This document shows positions 32,928 to 43,664 of a stretch of 64,000 nt of DNA, piece by piece. Positions within the stretch are counted from its first letter, which is position 1, and each line of letters opens with the position of its first letter. The position numbers were made by a program, and so were the translations under genes. This DNA is from Chelydra serpentina (Eukaryota > Chordata > Testudines > Chelydridae), in contig JBAIAC010000059.1 in the NCBI GenBank assembly GCA_037349315.1, positions 4,862,001 through 4,926,000 of the forward strand, given 5' to 3'. The notes under the pieces were generated by a model. It did not search any database. It had not been told where the DNA came from and saw only the letters and a list, made by a program, of their open reading frames with translations.

Positions 32928-32961
<34 letters not shown>
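32928..32961. repeat. (GT)n microsatellite near SPON1 exon 1
   Basis: 17 uninterrupted GT units starting 78 bp after the exon 1 donor. Alternating purine-pyrimidine sequence of this length can adopt Z-DNA. Likely polymorphic. Confidence 0.95.
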
Positions 32962-32963
<2 letters not shown>

Positions 32964-34857
32964 GTGTAATCGAGACAGTGTGGGGTACTTCCGCACACCG
33001 CTTGCAAGTGGGGATGCTTTCACAGCAAGTGAGTGCGAGTTGTATTTCAGAGTAACACTTCACCCCAATTATTTCATTCGGCACTAAGGGGGGTTTCCCT
33101 GCTTCGTTCGTGTGTTCTAGCAGCCTTATGAGTGGCAGCAAGAGTCTAGAGACCACTTGTTTTATGGGGCAATACAGACTCCCCCTCTGTTACTCTGATA
33201 CCCCCCACCAATGGAGCACAGCAAACTACAAGATTTAGCACGCAGTGGAAAGGCTCATAAACTCGGTGCTAATTGTTCTTGCCCTCAAATATGAGTATTC
33301 ATTTAATGAGTTAGCATAAGGCCAAACTGATGCAGGAGGCTGCTAACTTCCCAATTTTCCCACTTACGTTTATCTCCCCCGACCCCCCACGCGTTTTTGC
33401 TGGGGATATGAACAGATGGTTCAAGCAGGAAAGAGAGAATGAGAGAGTGATGGTGCTAATGACCATTGTAGATAAGAGTCCTAGGGATGCATTCTGTGCT
33501 GAACACTGCACATATAGTGCTGGAAATGAACTTCCTAAACACAGCTCAGCATTTTTGTATAATTAACAGGTGAAAGCAGTTTCAAGTCACTTTTTCTGCC
33601 TGATACTATTTATTTGGAAATAAACATCCTTAATATACATTGTATTGAAAATACCACTTTGAAAAGAAACTGAATGTGCAGTTAGACGTCTGATCTCTTA
33701 TTACAGACTAATAGGTAGTGTATCAGTGAAACCATCTTTTGGGGAGAGCAAATAATGTTTTCAGAGCTGTTTCCAAGTGGTGGTTCTCCATCCTTCCCCG
33801 CTTAGTTAGATGCATATTAAGAGCAATTCTCTCCCACTTGATGAACACAGCAATCTGAGTTCAAGTTGAAGAAAAATCATGTGCACTGTCTCATAGAATA
33901 TAATCATTAGACTTAAATTCTTAGAGGGGAACATCTACAACAGTGATTAACCTGTTGTGAGCATCACTTGTGAGCATATTACTTTGTGTGATCTTTCTTC
34001 AAATAGAGAAATTAAAGCATTGTAAGCAATTTGTAACATGGTTTGAAGAAACACACATTTCCCACAAACAGGTTAATAGACATTTGACTTATTAGCTTGA
34101 GTTTGCAAGACTTTATATTGCATGTCAGCTTAGTATTTGTTCTAGTGGCACTACAGAGAAACCTCAGATTCTTTGGCAGTGACCAACACATAAATATCCT
34201 TCTAAAGTTTTGTAAATTATTTCCAGTGAAAATGTAATTAGGTGTTTGATTCATCTGCTGAGAAGATTTTATTTTATTTTATTTTAAGATATGGGAAATA
34301 GATTTCTGAAACACATTTGGTAGATATATTAAGTCTTATTACACTGAGCTTAATTAACAAAATAATCAGTTTAATGTTTTTACATTACTTTTTCATTATT
34401 AGCTCTCAGGTTCTTGTCCCTAACAAGTTATACTGTGGTATTAAAGGTTCAGCTAAGCACACATGCTTATGACATTTAAGATTAAATTATTCAGATGACA
34501 CCTAAAGCTTAGCAAACGGTCTTTCAATAATGCTTTACTAGAGTGTGGGTGGAAGATAGCTAAATGTTCCTGTAAGTATACTTATCAGCTCCAGCAAGAG
34601 TTAATGTAACTTATTTCATGTACTGTACAATGTGGTGACATCATGCAAAGTTTTAACAGAGGGCTACTGAGTTCATTTTCAAAGGAGTCTCCACTGGGAA
34701 ATTAGAGATATCCTTCTGTGTTATACAAAGTGAAGAAACTGTGTGTGATGAGAAAAGCTGGGACGTTAAGGACAAGCTGGTTTTGTAAATGACCACAGAA
34801 CAAGAAACAATGTTATAGAAGACTCTGGGAACCTGAGCTGAGGCAGAGCCATGGGCC
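32962..34857. other. Intron 1, AT-rich, nothing recognised
   Basis: Only a short (TTTTA)n run at about 34268-34286 stands out. Confidence 0.5.
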
Positions 34858-35700
34858 CAGGGCTGATTTAAGGTGGCCTGGGGCACTAGGCATGCCCCAT
34901 AGGGGCTCCAGTAACCCTGGTTCTTTCAGATCCATGCCCCTGTTTGGGTTTTTGATGGAGGGGGCCACTCGCATGAGTCTGAAGCTGTAGTAGTGGGAAC
35001 CATTGCTGCTGTTCCAGTGCAGCAGGGAGCAGAGGACCCAGATCACAGCTGTCATTCACCTTTCAGAAGGCCTAGGGCCTTCCTGTTCTCTAGCCGCCTG
35101 CTGCTGCTTGTCTTTGGGTGGGATATGATCCATTTGCCCAGAAGGAGGCACTAAGAGAGCGCTCTAGGTGGAGAAGTCTTACTTGCTACCCCTGTAGAGA
35201 GTTCTGAGTGGCAGTGGTAGGGGACAATGGGCCCTCTACTGGACAGCCGGGGTCCCCTGCAGGGTTCTACTCCTCAGGGAGACATTGGGATGGTGGTAGC
35301 TCATAGGTCTGGAGCCAGAGGGGAGCACCTCATGATAGGGCCCTATGATCCAAGGGTGGCCTCAGGAATTATGCTTATTGTGACAGGAGCAGTTGAGGGC
35401 TGTGGTCATGGAGTTACTCCCTCCTCCGAGGGCCACATAGAAAACCTGAGGTCAGCATCTGGATGGCTCTGCCTCCCAAAGAAGAGGCATCAGCAGCAGT
35501 AAATGTGGCCCTTCTCCCCCAGCTTCCCAGAGGAGAGGCCGCAATGTTGGCTGCGGAGTCTCTCTTCTCCTCCTCTCTTCCTTTCCCTGGCTGCCAAGAA
35601 AGCAGTCATGGCCAAGGTCTCATTGCTTTCTCCCAGCTGAGGTTGTTTGGCTGACGGGGTTTCCCAATATATACTTATTTGGAGGCTCTAATGCTATAGC
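34858..35700. other. GC-richer intron block, possible hAT end
   Basis: CAGGGCTGATTTAAGGTGG at 34858 looks like a hAT left end, and composition is GC-richer than the flanks for about 800 bp. No matching right end or 8-bp duplication was found, so it remains unassigned. Short frames here have no domain. Confidence 0.3.
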
Positions 35701-35814
35701 AATCAGATGGCAGGACATTCCCTTTGCCTCTGCCAGGGGCACACAATCTGCTCCTCTGGCTCCCAGGATCACGACAACATTGTTCACATTACTGCATGGC
35801 CCTGGAGTTTAGGC

Positions 35815-36017
35815 TGGGGTAGTCAATAGGTGGACTACAGGCCAAATCCAGACCGCCAGACACTTTTGAACAGACCGCAAAATCTTTGTATTATCTTTAC
35901 TTATTATTATCATTATTGTCATTGTGGTGTGAAAAATGTTTCTCTGGAGTCTGGACCTTCACTATATATCTTGACCAAGAAATTTGGACCTCGACCAAGA
36001 ATAATTGAGTACCCTTG
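35815..36017. mobile_element. hAT MITE (GGGGTAGTCAATAGG)
   Basis: 203 bp bounded by a perfect 8-bp duplication GTTTAGGC (35807-35814 and 36018-36025). The left end is TGGGGTAGTCAATAGG and the right end on the other strand is CAAGGGTACTCAATTA. The first base or two of the left end are damaged. Interior is AT-rich with no coding frame. Confidence 0.85.
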
Positions 36018-36643
36018 GTTTAGGCCCATATGCATAGAACTATTGTGCCTGTTAGAAAATCCAGGCCATAATAGTTCTGCTATTGCTCCCACTGAAGTCA
36101 AGGGCACAATTTCCATTGCTCTCAAAGAAAGCATGATTGGGCCTCCTTGTAAGCAATCAAACAGGGACTCAAACTTTAAAAATTATTCTGGGTAATAAAG
36201 TCTCAGAAGCAGTAACTGACAGTAATCAGTCCCAGCCCAGATGCTTTATTAATCCTGGAGTGGCTTTAGCTCAGTTAGAAAACTGTATAACGTTATTTTA
36301 CATGACAAGACAGAGTAGGTTCTGTTCCCATAAATATGTACTTTAAAAAAATCCTTAAAAAAAAGTCTGTAAGATGGATGTTTCACATGAGCATACAAAA
36401 TGCAAATTGTTCCCTCCTGAAATTGTTATGCTATTGAAGGAAACAAGGAGGAGACTATTATAATTCATTTAAATGCTCCTTCCATTTGGATGCTGTTTCT
36501 GTTGCTAATGGAATTTTCATTTGCAGGTCTGCTCACCTTCTCTGAAGAATAAACAGTGTTCAAGGACCCACTCAGATAAACATTGTGTGCTCCATTTGCA
36601 TTGGCTTTCCAAGTGCTTCCCTCTTGAGTAGTGTTGAATTTCA

Positions 36644-36679
36644 TTCTCTCTCTCTCTCTCTCTACCACACACACACACA
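36644..36679. repeat. (TC)n then (CA)n microsatellite
   Basis: (TC)n at 36644-36663 directly followed by (CA)n at 36666-36679. Confidence 0.9.
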
Positions 36680-37107
36680 GATGCACTTTTTTGAATTTAT
36701 TGACAACTTCTGTTCTGCACCGATCTGAGTGCTTCTGACATATCTACCTCAGAAGTTTAATAGGCATTGTAATTAGGGTAGAAAGCACCTCTTGCAACTA
36801 AAGTGCCTTATTCTGTCTTCACTTATGCAACATACAACAGAGGTTTTTGCTTAATTTAAATGAGAAAGTTACACAATGTGGCGTCTTTGCCTAAAGCCAA
36901 GTGCGTTTAGAATCCTACCATGCATTTCTGATTACATCACTTTTAGCATGGGGTGGAGGAGTGTAGAGAGAGAGTGTATATCCTTGTAAAGAGGTTAGGA
37001 TTTGGCCAAGAGGTACGGAAATGAGCAAAATGAGCCTCTGGCATTTAATCTCCCCCAGGAAAGTAAAATATACAAAATCCTTTTGCTTAGGTTGAATATC
37101 ACTCTTA

Positions 37108-37375
37108 GGGTATGTCTATACTACCCACCAAATTGGCGGGCAGCGATCAATCCAGCGGGGGTCGATTTATCTAGATTTATCTAAATGCGATAAATCGACT
37201 CCCATGCGCTCTCCTGTCGACTCCTGTACTCCGCCGCTGTGAGAGGCGCAGGCAGAGTCAACGGGGGAACGGCAGCAGTCGAGTAGGTCTAAGTGACATC
37301 GACTTCAGCTACGTTATTCACGCAGTTGAAGTTGCATAACTTAGATTGAGCTTCCCCCCCAGTGTAGACCAAGGC
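37108..37375. mobile_element. Harbinger MITE
   Basis: 268 bp with TTA on both sides (37105-37107 and 37376-37378). The left end GGGTATGTCTATACTACCC and the right end on the other strand GCCTTGGTCTACACTGGGG are like those of the 4.26-kb Harbinger at 18221, so it may have been mobilised by a related transposase. The interior holds TCGATTTAT and ATAAATCGAC, a further mirrored pair. Confidence 0.85.
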
Positions 37376-37816
37376 TTAGAGTTGCATATTCTTTACTTGG
37401 GTCTGTTATTTTCAATAAACAATTTGATCTACATGTAAATCAACCATCACTCCCAAATGACCTACAAAATAATATACATAGAACCTGTGTTATAATTTAG
37501 CTCAAGAAAGGGCCTTTATCTCTTGAGTTCCTATCAAGTAATGACACCCCCACACACACCTCTTGTATGAAATGAGACTGAGCTCTGACATGGAATCACA
37601 GTTATATAAAGAAACAAATATTGTAGGATACAATGTGCATGCAGGTTACTATAACAAGCCTTTTTATTTAACAATTCTTTAAATCAAATCTTGTAAAGCA
37701 GTGTTACCTTAGCAGATTGGATAAATCAGAGAACTGATAATAGGATAGAAATACTTCCGCTTCTACATCTTTGTTCAATGTAGCCCAACTCAGTAGTGTC
37801 CAAAAAGCTACCAAGC

Positions 37817-38006
37817 AGTATTACCAGCTTCAAACAGTCAAAAATCATGACTCAAGCCTCAATATATCATGAGTAGCTTAAAAATCATGAAGTTTGTAAA
37901 CAGTAATACATTTTGGACTCATTTTATTTTCTTAAGTAATCTGAGCCTCCAGGAGCTCGGGCTTTAAGAAAAGCACCAAATATTGTGATTTTTTGGCAAC
38001 ACAGTG
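37817..38006. repeat. Old palindromic repeat (AAATCATGA type)
   Basis: TCAAAAATCATGACTCAAG and AAAAATCATGAAGTTTG repeat a motif. The ends CAGTATTACCAGC and, on the other strand, GTGTTGCCAAAAAATCAC resemble a repeat known in turtles. No target duplication resolved. Confidence 0.35.
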
Positions 38007-38417
38007 TCTGATCTGAAATTAATGTAAAGATCTTAGTTCATTTTTTCAGTGCCTTGGTGTCCTCATCAGCGAGCCGGCACACATGGCACACATTGCCAAT
38101 CTCAACTGACTGGGGGAAGGAGACCAGCCAAGGACTGAGAGGTCCATAAAGGCTGAACTTCTTTCTCATGTCCATCTGGACCCCTGGGTTAGAATTTGGT
38201 GACACTGATAAGTGGGTGGAAGTTTGCACTGTATCTACAATACAGACACACAAATTCAATCATCAGAGCTTCCCGTTCAGCATCTTTCAGGAACACTAAG
38301 GGTGACAGCCTGGCCTCATTCATGTCAATGGCAAAACACATCTTTAGGGACTGATGCGAAGCCTTCCTGTTGACTTTAGTAGACTTTGGATCTAGCCCTA
38401 TGACAGGTTGTATAAAC

Positions 38418-39146
38418 CAGCTGTTCTCAACTGGGAGTTGGTGGGCCCCTCTGCCCCTGCAGGGGGTCCGTGGAGCCCCACCACTGAAACCTGGTGCCCT
38501 GAGTGGGGCTGAAGTGGGGAGTGGTGTGGGGCTGAAACCCCGACACAGGCAGACACCTTGAGCCTATGGGCAGTGCTGAGGGGGCACCAGGGTGTTGCCC
38601 CTCGAAACTGCACTGCCTTAGCCAGAGTGGGGCAGTCCTGGGGATAGCTCCCCCACCTCCTCCTCCTTCTCTTCCCCAACCCCTCTCAGACCCTGCCCTC
38701 TGGCCAGATCCTAGGCGGGAAGCTGGAGCCAGGCAGTGTGGGGCAGCTACTCCTCTGGCTGGTGATGCGATGGAGTGGGCAGTCATGGCATCCCCCCAGC
38801 TGCTGCTGGTGCCTGAGGTTGTGGCAGCTCCTAGCTCCCTTTGATTGCTCACGTAGCCGGTCAGACCTGCCCAGGCGGCTCTAGGCCCAGCTTAGCCCTC
38901 AGGTGAATGGCCTGCTGAGGTGAGTCAGGGAGTGGAGGTGATGCTGCCTCCTTGGACCCTGCTGTGCAGAGCTGGCCAGAGCCCCACTGGTCCTTGCCCC
39001 CTCCCAATAGAAGTCAAACTACCCCTGTACCGAAGGGTTCCCACCCCTGGCTCAGAGCCCCGAGTCCTCCCCTCCTGCCGCTGGACCCTGGAGGTTTTCT
39101 AGCATGTTGCGTGAGGCCTCAGAAAGAAAAAGGTTGAGAACTCCTG
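38418..39146. mobile_element. hAT element (CAGCTGTTCTCAA type)
   Basis: 729 bp bounded by a perfect 8-bp duplication GTATAAAC (38410-38417 and 39147-39154). The left end is CAGCTGTTCTCAACTGGG; the right end on the other strand is CAGGAGTTCTCAACC. GC-rich interior with chance frames on both strands (up to 141 codons) and no transposase motif. Confidence 0.92.
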
Positions 39147-39154
39147 GTATAAAC

Positions 39155-40165
39155 CCCACACTGATGATGAAGGGGTTAAACAGCTGCCATGGGCAATGCT
39201 GGCCCCACCCCTTGGGCTCCGTCAATCATATCCAGGGTAGAATAAGGACATAAAAGCAGGAATTTTCCAGCAATTGCTGAGCAGCTCTGGGAGAGAGCAG
39301 ATGGTGGCACTACAGCTCCCAGGGGAAATTCCTTGGAAGCCTTCAGGAGAACTGCCCTCACAAAGGTCATTTACAAGTGCCTTCCCCCCACCCATGCTTG
39401 CAAGGACATAACACTGGTATACCAGCCAGGTAGGTCCCAAGGAAAGTTGATTAGGTGGTTGATACTGTTACCCTCTGCCCCTTTTGGGGTTATGGAATCT
39501 GAGGACATACAAAAAGGGACTATGGGAGTGGGAGCCAAGAGCCCCATCCCATCCAAGCACAAGTGGACTATATAACTCAGTTTGTGTCACAGGATCCCTT
39601 ATGTAGGCAAATGGGGGCACCCGAAGGATTGTTCAGTGTCCATACATTAGGAGGTTCCCATTAACAGCCCGAAAACCGTGACAAGTCCTAATTTCACGGG
39701 GGCGGGTGGGGGGGGGATTAAAAAAAATGTGAATTGAATCTTCTTATTTATATAGAATCTAAAATGTAATAGATGCGTTATTGTTGCTCTGGATATTAAC
39801 TATACTATGCTTGTTTATGCAATAAATGCAACTGTAAAACATATAGGTACTGATTCAGGAAAGCATCCCTATTCAGGACAACATTTCAATGCGTATTTAA
39901 TGAATGGGGATAGATTTGACACCTTGCTAGAATTGGGGCCATAGTCATTATGTGCATACTAGTATATTTCTCTTATTCCTTGGGAGGAAAAACCGTTTCC
40001 ACAACAACCTTCGCTGTTCCTTCCTTTTTGGTGCCTGAAAAATCTGAGACAGAAATAGCAAGTGGGCTTTATTGGGAGGATTAATGTAACTAAAAAGTAT
40101 CACCAATCGGAAACAAAGAATCCCCGATCAGATTGATCTTGATTCCATCTTCTCTGTTTTGTGAG

Positions 40166-40168
<3 letters not shown>
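39155..40168. other. Intron 1, unrecognised
   Basis: 39180-39600 is GC-richer and probably an older interrupted repeat (the hAT at 38418 sits at its edge). I could not identify it. Confidence 0.35.

Positions 40169-40207
<39 letters not shown>
40169..40207. repeat. (TC)n microsatellite
   Basis: About 19 uninterrupted TC units inside intron 1. Likely length-polymorphic. Confidence 0.95.
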
Positions 40208-40208
<1 letters not shown>

Positions 40209-40727
40209 ATGTAACAAGTTATGAGCTTATGTTATGTATGAATGGTCTTTATGTGGAATAGGTTGGTTGGGATAAGCGTTACAGTGTAAATCCAGCATCT
40301 GTAGCGAATCACATTGAAAAGATAGAAGTAATCATTCCACAAGTAGTAATTTACACTCACAGTTTATGTCATAACCCTTGTCACTCAAATCTCGCCCCAT
40401 ACTCAAATTCTCATTTCCAATATCCGAAGAGAAATAAAAATTGTGTGTGAGATCACAGGATAATAGTCAATAGCTATACGTAAGTCAAAAAATTGCAGAA
40501 TAGGACTTTAAATGTGGAAAACGTTCTTTTTCAAGGACATAAATGGATTTTATATACATTACCTATGCCCAAGGTCAGCCCACAATTGGATTTTTCTACT
40601 CAAATTCATGGTAACTTAGATGTTGCTGAAATAACTATGTATTTAAGATGTATTTGTATTTTTCTCTTGAATTGTGACTAATCCATGGGAAAGTTTGCTA
40701 CATATCAATAATTTTTGTGTGAATTAG

Positions 40728-40816
40728 ACTCTATCAGTTCCTCAGCAAGAGTGAATGGGTGCACTTCCTTGACTTCAGTGGTGCTGCATCTGTTTACTCC
40801 AGCTGAGAATCTGGTC
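40728..40816. repeat. Small palindromic MITE
   Basis: CTATCAGTTCCTCAGCAAGAG at the left loosely mirrors CTCCAGCTGAGAATCTGG at the right, around TTGACTTCAGTGG. Same group as 12457 and 14195. Confidence 0.45.
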
Positions 40817-40914
40817 CTAGAATTTCATTTACATTTATCATTTAGAGCTGCAAACGTTTGTCACCTCCCCACCCCCATTGGCCTTATGCACTGACAAGAG
40901 AATAACAATTATGA

Positions 40915-41055
40915 TGATTATTTATGATTCTTATTTATTATCATTGCCATAGTGCCTAAAGGCCCAGTCAGAGATTGAGACCACATTATGCTTGGCACTT
41001 TACATGCATGTAATGAAAATACAGGCCCTGCCCCAAAGAACATACAGTCTGATAA
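40915..41055 (-). repeat. MIR/CORE-like SINE tail fragment
   Basis: GATTATTTATGATTCTTATTTATTATC, CATAGTGCCTAAAGGCCCAGTC, CTTGGCACTTTACATG, and GGCCCTGCCCCAAAGAACATACAGTCT follow the order of the minus-strand SINE tail. Confidence 0.6.
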
Positions 41056-41238
41056 TTAAGTTCCATTGAATGAATACAAAATTATGTTAAAAGTTACGAC
41101 ATTTTCAGGAATATCTAACCTGTTGATCAATATTCTGCTCTTCTCTGGAAAAAACAATATGCAATATTCACTAGATCATAGTGAATCAAATGCTGCACTT
41201 ATATTCAGAAAGGAATTTTCAAATTAGTTCTTCTGATT

Positions 41239-41603
41239 CAGTGGTTCTCAGCCTTTGCAGACTACTGTACCGCTTTCAGGTGTCTGATTTGTCTTGCGTA
41301 CTTCAAGATTCACCTCACTTAAAGACTACTAGCTTACAAAATCAGACATAAAAATACAAAAGTGTCACAACACACTTACTGAAAAACTGCTTAATTCCCC
41401 TTTTTACCATATAACTATAAAATAAATTGCGACCTCCAGGATTGAGAAGCACTGATACAGAAAATAGAGCACTATAAGCAAATCGTCTGTATGAAATTTA
41501 GTTTGTACTGACTTCGCTAGTTCTTTTCATGTAGCCTGTTGTAAAGCTAGGCAAATATCTGAATGAGTTGATGTACTCCCTACCCCCAAGTTGAGAATCA
41601 CTG
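41239..41603. mobile_element. hAT element (CAGTGGTTCTCAGCC), decayed
   Basis: 365 bp. Left end CAGTGGTTCTCAGCCTTTGC; right end on the other strand CAGTGATTCTCAACTTGGGG. The flanking 8-mers TTCTGATT and CTCTAATT differ at two positions. An extra end-like sequence (ATTGAGAAGCACTG, about 41437-41450) lies inside, so this may be a deleted copy or two copies joined. Confidence 0.7.
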
Positions 41604-41815
41604 CTCTAATTAACCAGCTGTTTCCAGAAATCAGACTAGCTCATTTAACATAATTTTTTGTTCATCTCTCTGATCCTCCTCTCTTCATGCCTGACCAGAA
41701 GGTGATAGGTAGAAATCCTGCCAGAAAATCTATTCTTTTCTTTTTTTCTGATCTAACTATACTAGATAGTGCTGGAAATCATCTGATAAATTCTGTCCTT
41801 GTGATATTTCTAGAC

Positions 41816-41977
41816 CAGTGGTTCTCAGCCCATGGCCGCTTACTGCCCAGTCAGCACAGTGCTGCAGCCCATGTGGCATCCTCAGGGCCATACAGGTAGT
41901 ATATCTTATGTGGATGCGGCATATGTGGAGAGAGTTGCATATGTGGCCCACAATGGTAAATAGGCTGAAAACCACTG
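41816..41977. mobile_element. hAT MITE (CAGTGGTTCTCAGCC)
   Basis: 162 bp with 8-bp duplications TTCTAGAC (41808-41815) and TTATAGAC (41978-41985), one mismatch. Left end CAGTGGTTCTCAGCCCATGG; right end on the other strand CAGTGGTTTTCAGCCTATTT. No coding capacity. Confidence 0.88.
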
Positions 41978-41985
41978 TTATAGAC

Positions 41986-43336
41986 TAATTTCCAGCTCCA
42001 GGAGAGCTACCTATGTTCCAGATAATCAGCTACGCTTTTGGACATTGAACACATTCTAATATATAAACCCTTATAAATGGTACCTATCGCTCTCAGACTT
42101 CATTTCAACCACCGATGGCGTATCTTTGTCAAAGGGATTCTACCATGGATTTTCTCCTGTGCAATGGCATTGATGGTGGGAATTGTTCACAAGGAATCAG
42201 GGGTTTTCCTCAGTCTTTATGGTGCCAAGGTAGATTATGAAATGACAGTATCTGCTTCATAGTTGAAGTTAAAGCTGCTTTCACAGTGCAAGCCCAATTT
42301 TCAAACACCAATTTTTCCCCCCAAAGAAACCAATCTCCCTGAAATTTCACATGACCATGTCTCATCCCAGGGTAGAATTTTTCTGGGAAGTTTGGAGAAA
42401 GTTAGAATGGAATTTTAGAGTTATTGAGCCACAAATCTGTTCCCTTTGCACCGGTCTGGGGGCACAAAGGACATGCAGAGATAGATGTTGGTCACTTTGC
42501 ATAAGGCACTGCTGGAAGGTTGTCAGATACAAGGGTGAAGAGGACAGCATAAGAACCTACGTAGAATGGGAAAGAATACAATAGAAAGCTGGACTAACAG
42601 GAGAGTTGGGGAATCCCCCAGTATAGAGGAAGTCTCTAGGGATTGTGAAATCAGAGGAGCCATCTCTGAAGCACACAATCACCTCCACAGACACCTGAGG
42701 CTTGGGGCATTTGTGGGCAGGGTAGGGCATTGGTAAGGGTGCTTTTGAGGTTTTTTTTTAACTGAAGTCCACTGTGCTCTGTTAATCCATAGCTGGTAGA
42801 ACTGTCTCCAGGGGTCAATTCTAGTGATAAATTATGCTTGTGGCCTGGTCAGTCCCAGGATGAGGGCTAAGGAAAGCAGTTAACCTCGACTGGTGGATAA
42901 GGCATTTGTAGCTCAGTTGAACTCAGAGATTTGGCTAAATTTTTTCTTATTTTGCATTTAAAATTAAGGAAACGTGGCATACGTCAGGGGACACATCCCT
43001 GCTCAGCAAAGAGCCTGAGATAGCGGGGAAAGGCCCCAGTAGATATGTCTCTGCAGCAAAATTCCCTCAAGAGTTTAGCATATTGATAGTCTATTTTTAA
43101 GAAAATCCATGGGTTGTAAATAACAGCAATGTTTCATATTAAGACTGAGATGCATTGGCAGAATTGCGAATGGAAACTTGGACTGAACATTCCTGCACTC
43201 TGCCTGGCTGTACTCTGTTAATCTTTAGCTTTCATTAGCACCAAATTAACACAAATATTTAGACCAAGCTGTAGAATAAACTGATACATAGTTTGTTGAT
43301 TTCACAATCAACTTTTTTTTTTCTTTTTTGCTTCAG
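41986..43336. other. Intron 1 distal part, nothing recognised
   Basis: Unassigned sequence ending in the polypyrimidine tract and acceptor of SPON1 exon 2 (T-rich run from about 43311, AG at 43335-43336). Confidence 0.5.
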
Positions 43337-43443
43337 TAACACTTTCTGCTGCCACTCCAGCCTACTTCCGTGGATTCACACTGATTGCTCTGAAGGAGGG
43401 CAAAGAGGGAGACAAAGAAGAAGATCACGCAGGAACCTTTCAG
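43337..43443 (+). CDS. SPON1: SPON1 exon 2, Reeler domain
   Basis: 107 bp coding for the last two bases of codon 75 and residues 76-110. The peptide runs VTLSAATPAYFRGFTLIAL and then KEGDKEEDHAGTFQ-like sequence, matching vertebrate F-spondin including the Reeler hallmark YFRGFTLIA. The acceptor is TTGCTTCAG|TA and the donor CAG|GTGAGA at 43444. It ends in phase 0 after Gln110. A short insertion-like difference (KEGKEGD against the mammalian sequence of similar length) is a normal species difference. The next exon would begin with the rest of the Reeler domain and is not in the window. Confidence 0.96.
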
Positions 43444-43570
43444 GTGAGAGAGACTTCCTTGCCGACCTATGGCTTCAGTGTTCCATCCCACTGTGTGGTT
43501 GGTTGAAAGAGGAGCCATTATTAACATTAAAGAATGCAAGATGTTGTATAAGCATGAACATTTCTGCAGC

Positions 43571-43610
43571 TGTTGGCATGATGCAAGGGCAGGATGATGC
43601 AAGGGCAGCA
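43571..43610. repeat. 16-bp direct duplication
   Basis: ATGATGCAAGGGCAGG is followed at once by ATGATGCAAGGGCAGC, 128 bp after the exon 2 donor. A small local duplication. Confidence 0.8.
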
Positions 43611-43664
43611 TAATTTACTTTGCATTCTGCCCATGCTCTTCAGGAGAACTGCAAGGCATTTACG

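Larger units (their letters stand above)
32850..43336 (+). other. SPON1: SPON1 intron 1
   Basis: 10,487 bp, from donor GTAAGT to the acceptor TTTTTTGCTTCAG (ending 43336). The phase is 1 (after the first base of codon 75). It holds a (GT)n run near its start, four hAT elements, one Harbinger MITE and several microsatellites. I see no alternative exon with splice sites and F-spondin similarity. Confidence 0.93.

Noticed and set aside
34858..35700. A complete hAT element
   Set aside because: Only a left-end-like sequence was found; no right end or 8-bp duplication.
43293..43613. 106-codon plus frame across SPON1 exon 2
   Set aside because: Wrong phase; the F-spondin frame is the one that joins exon 1 with the split Val codon.
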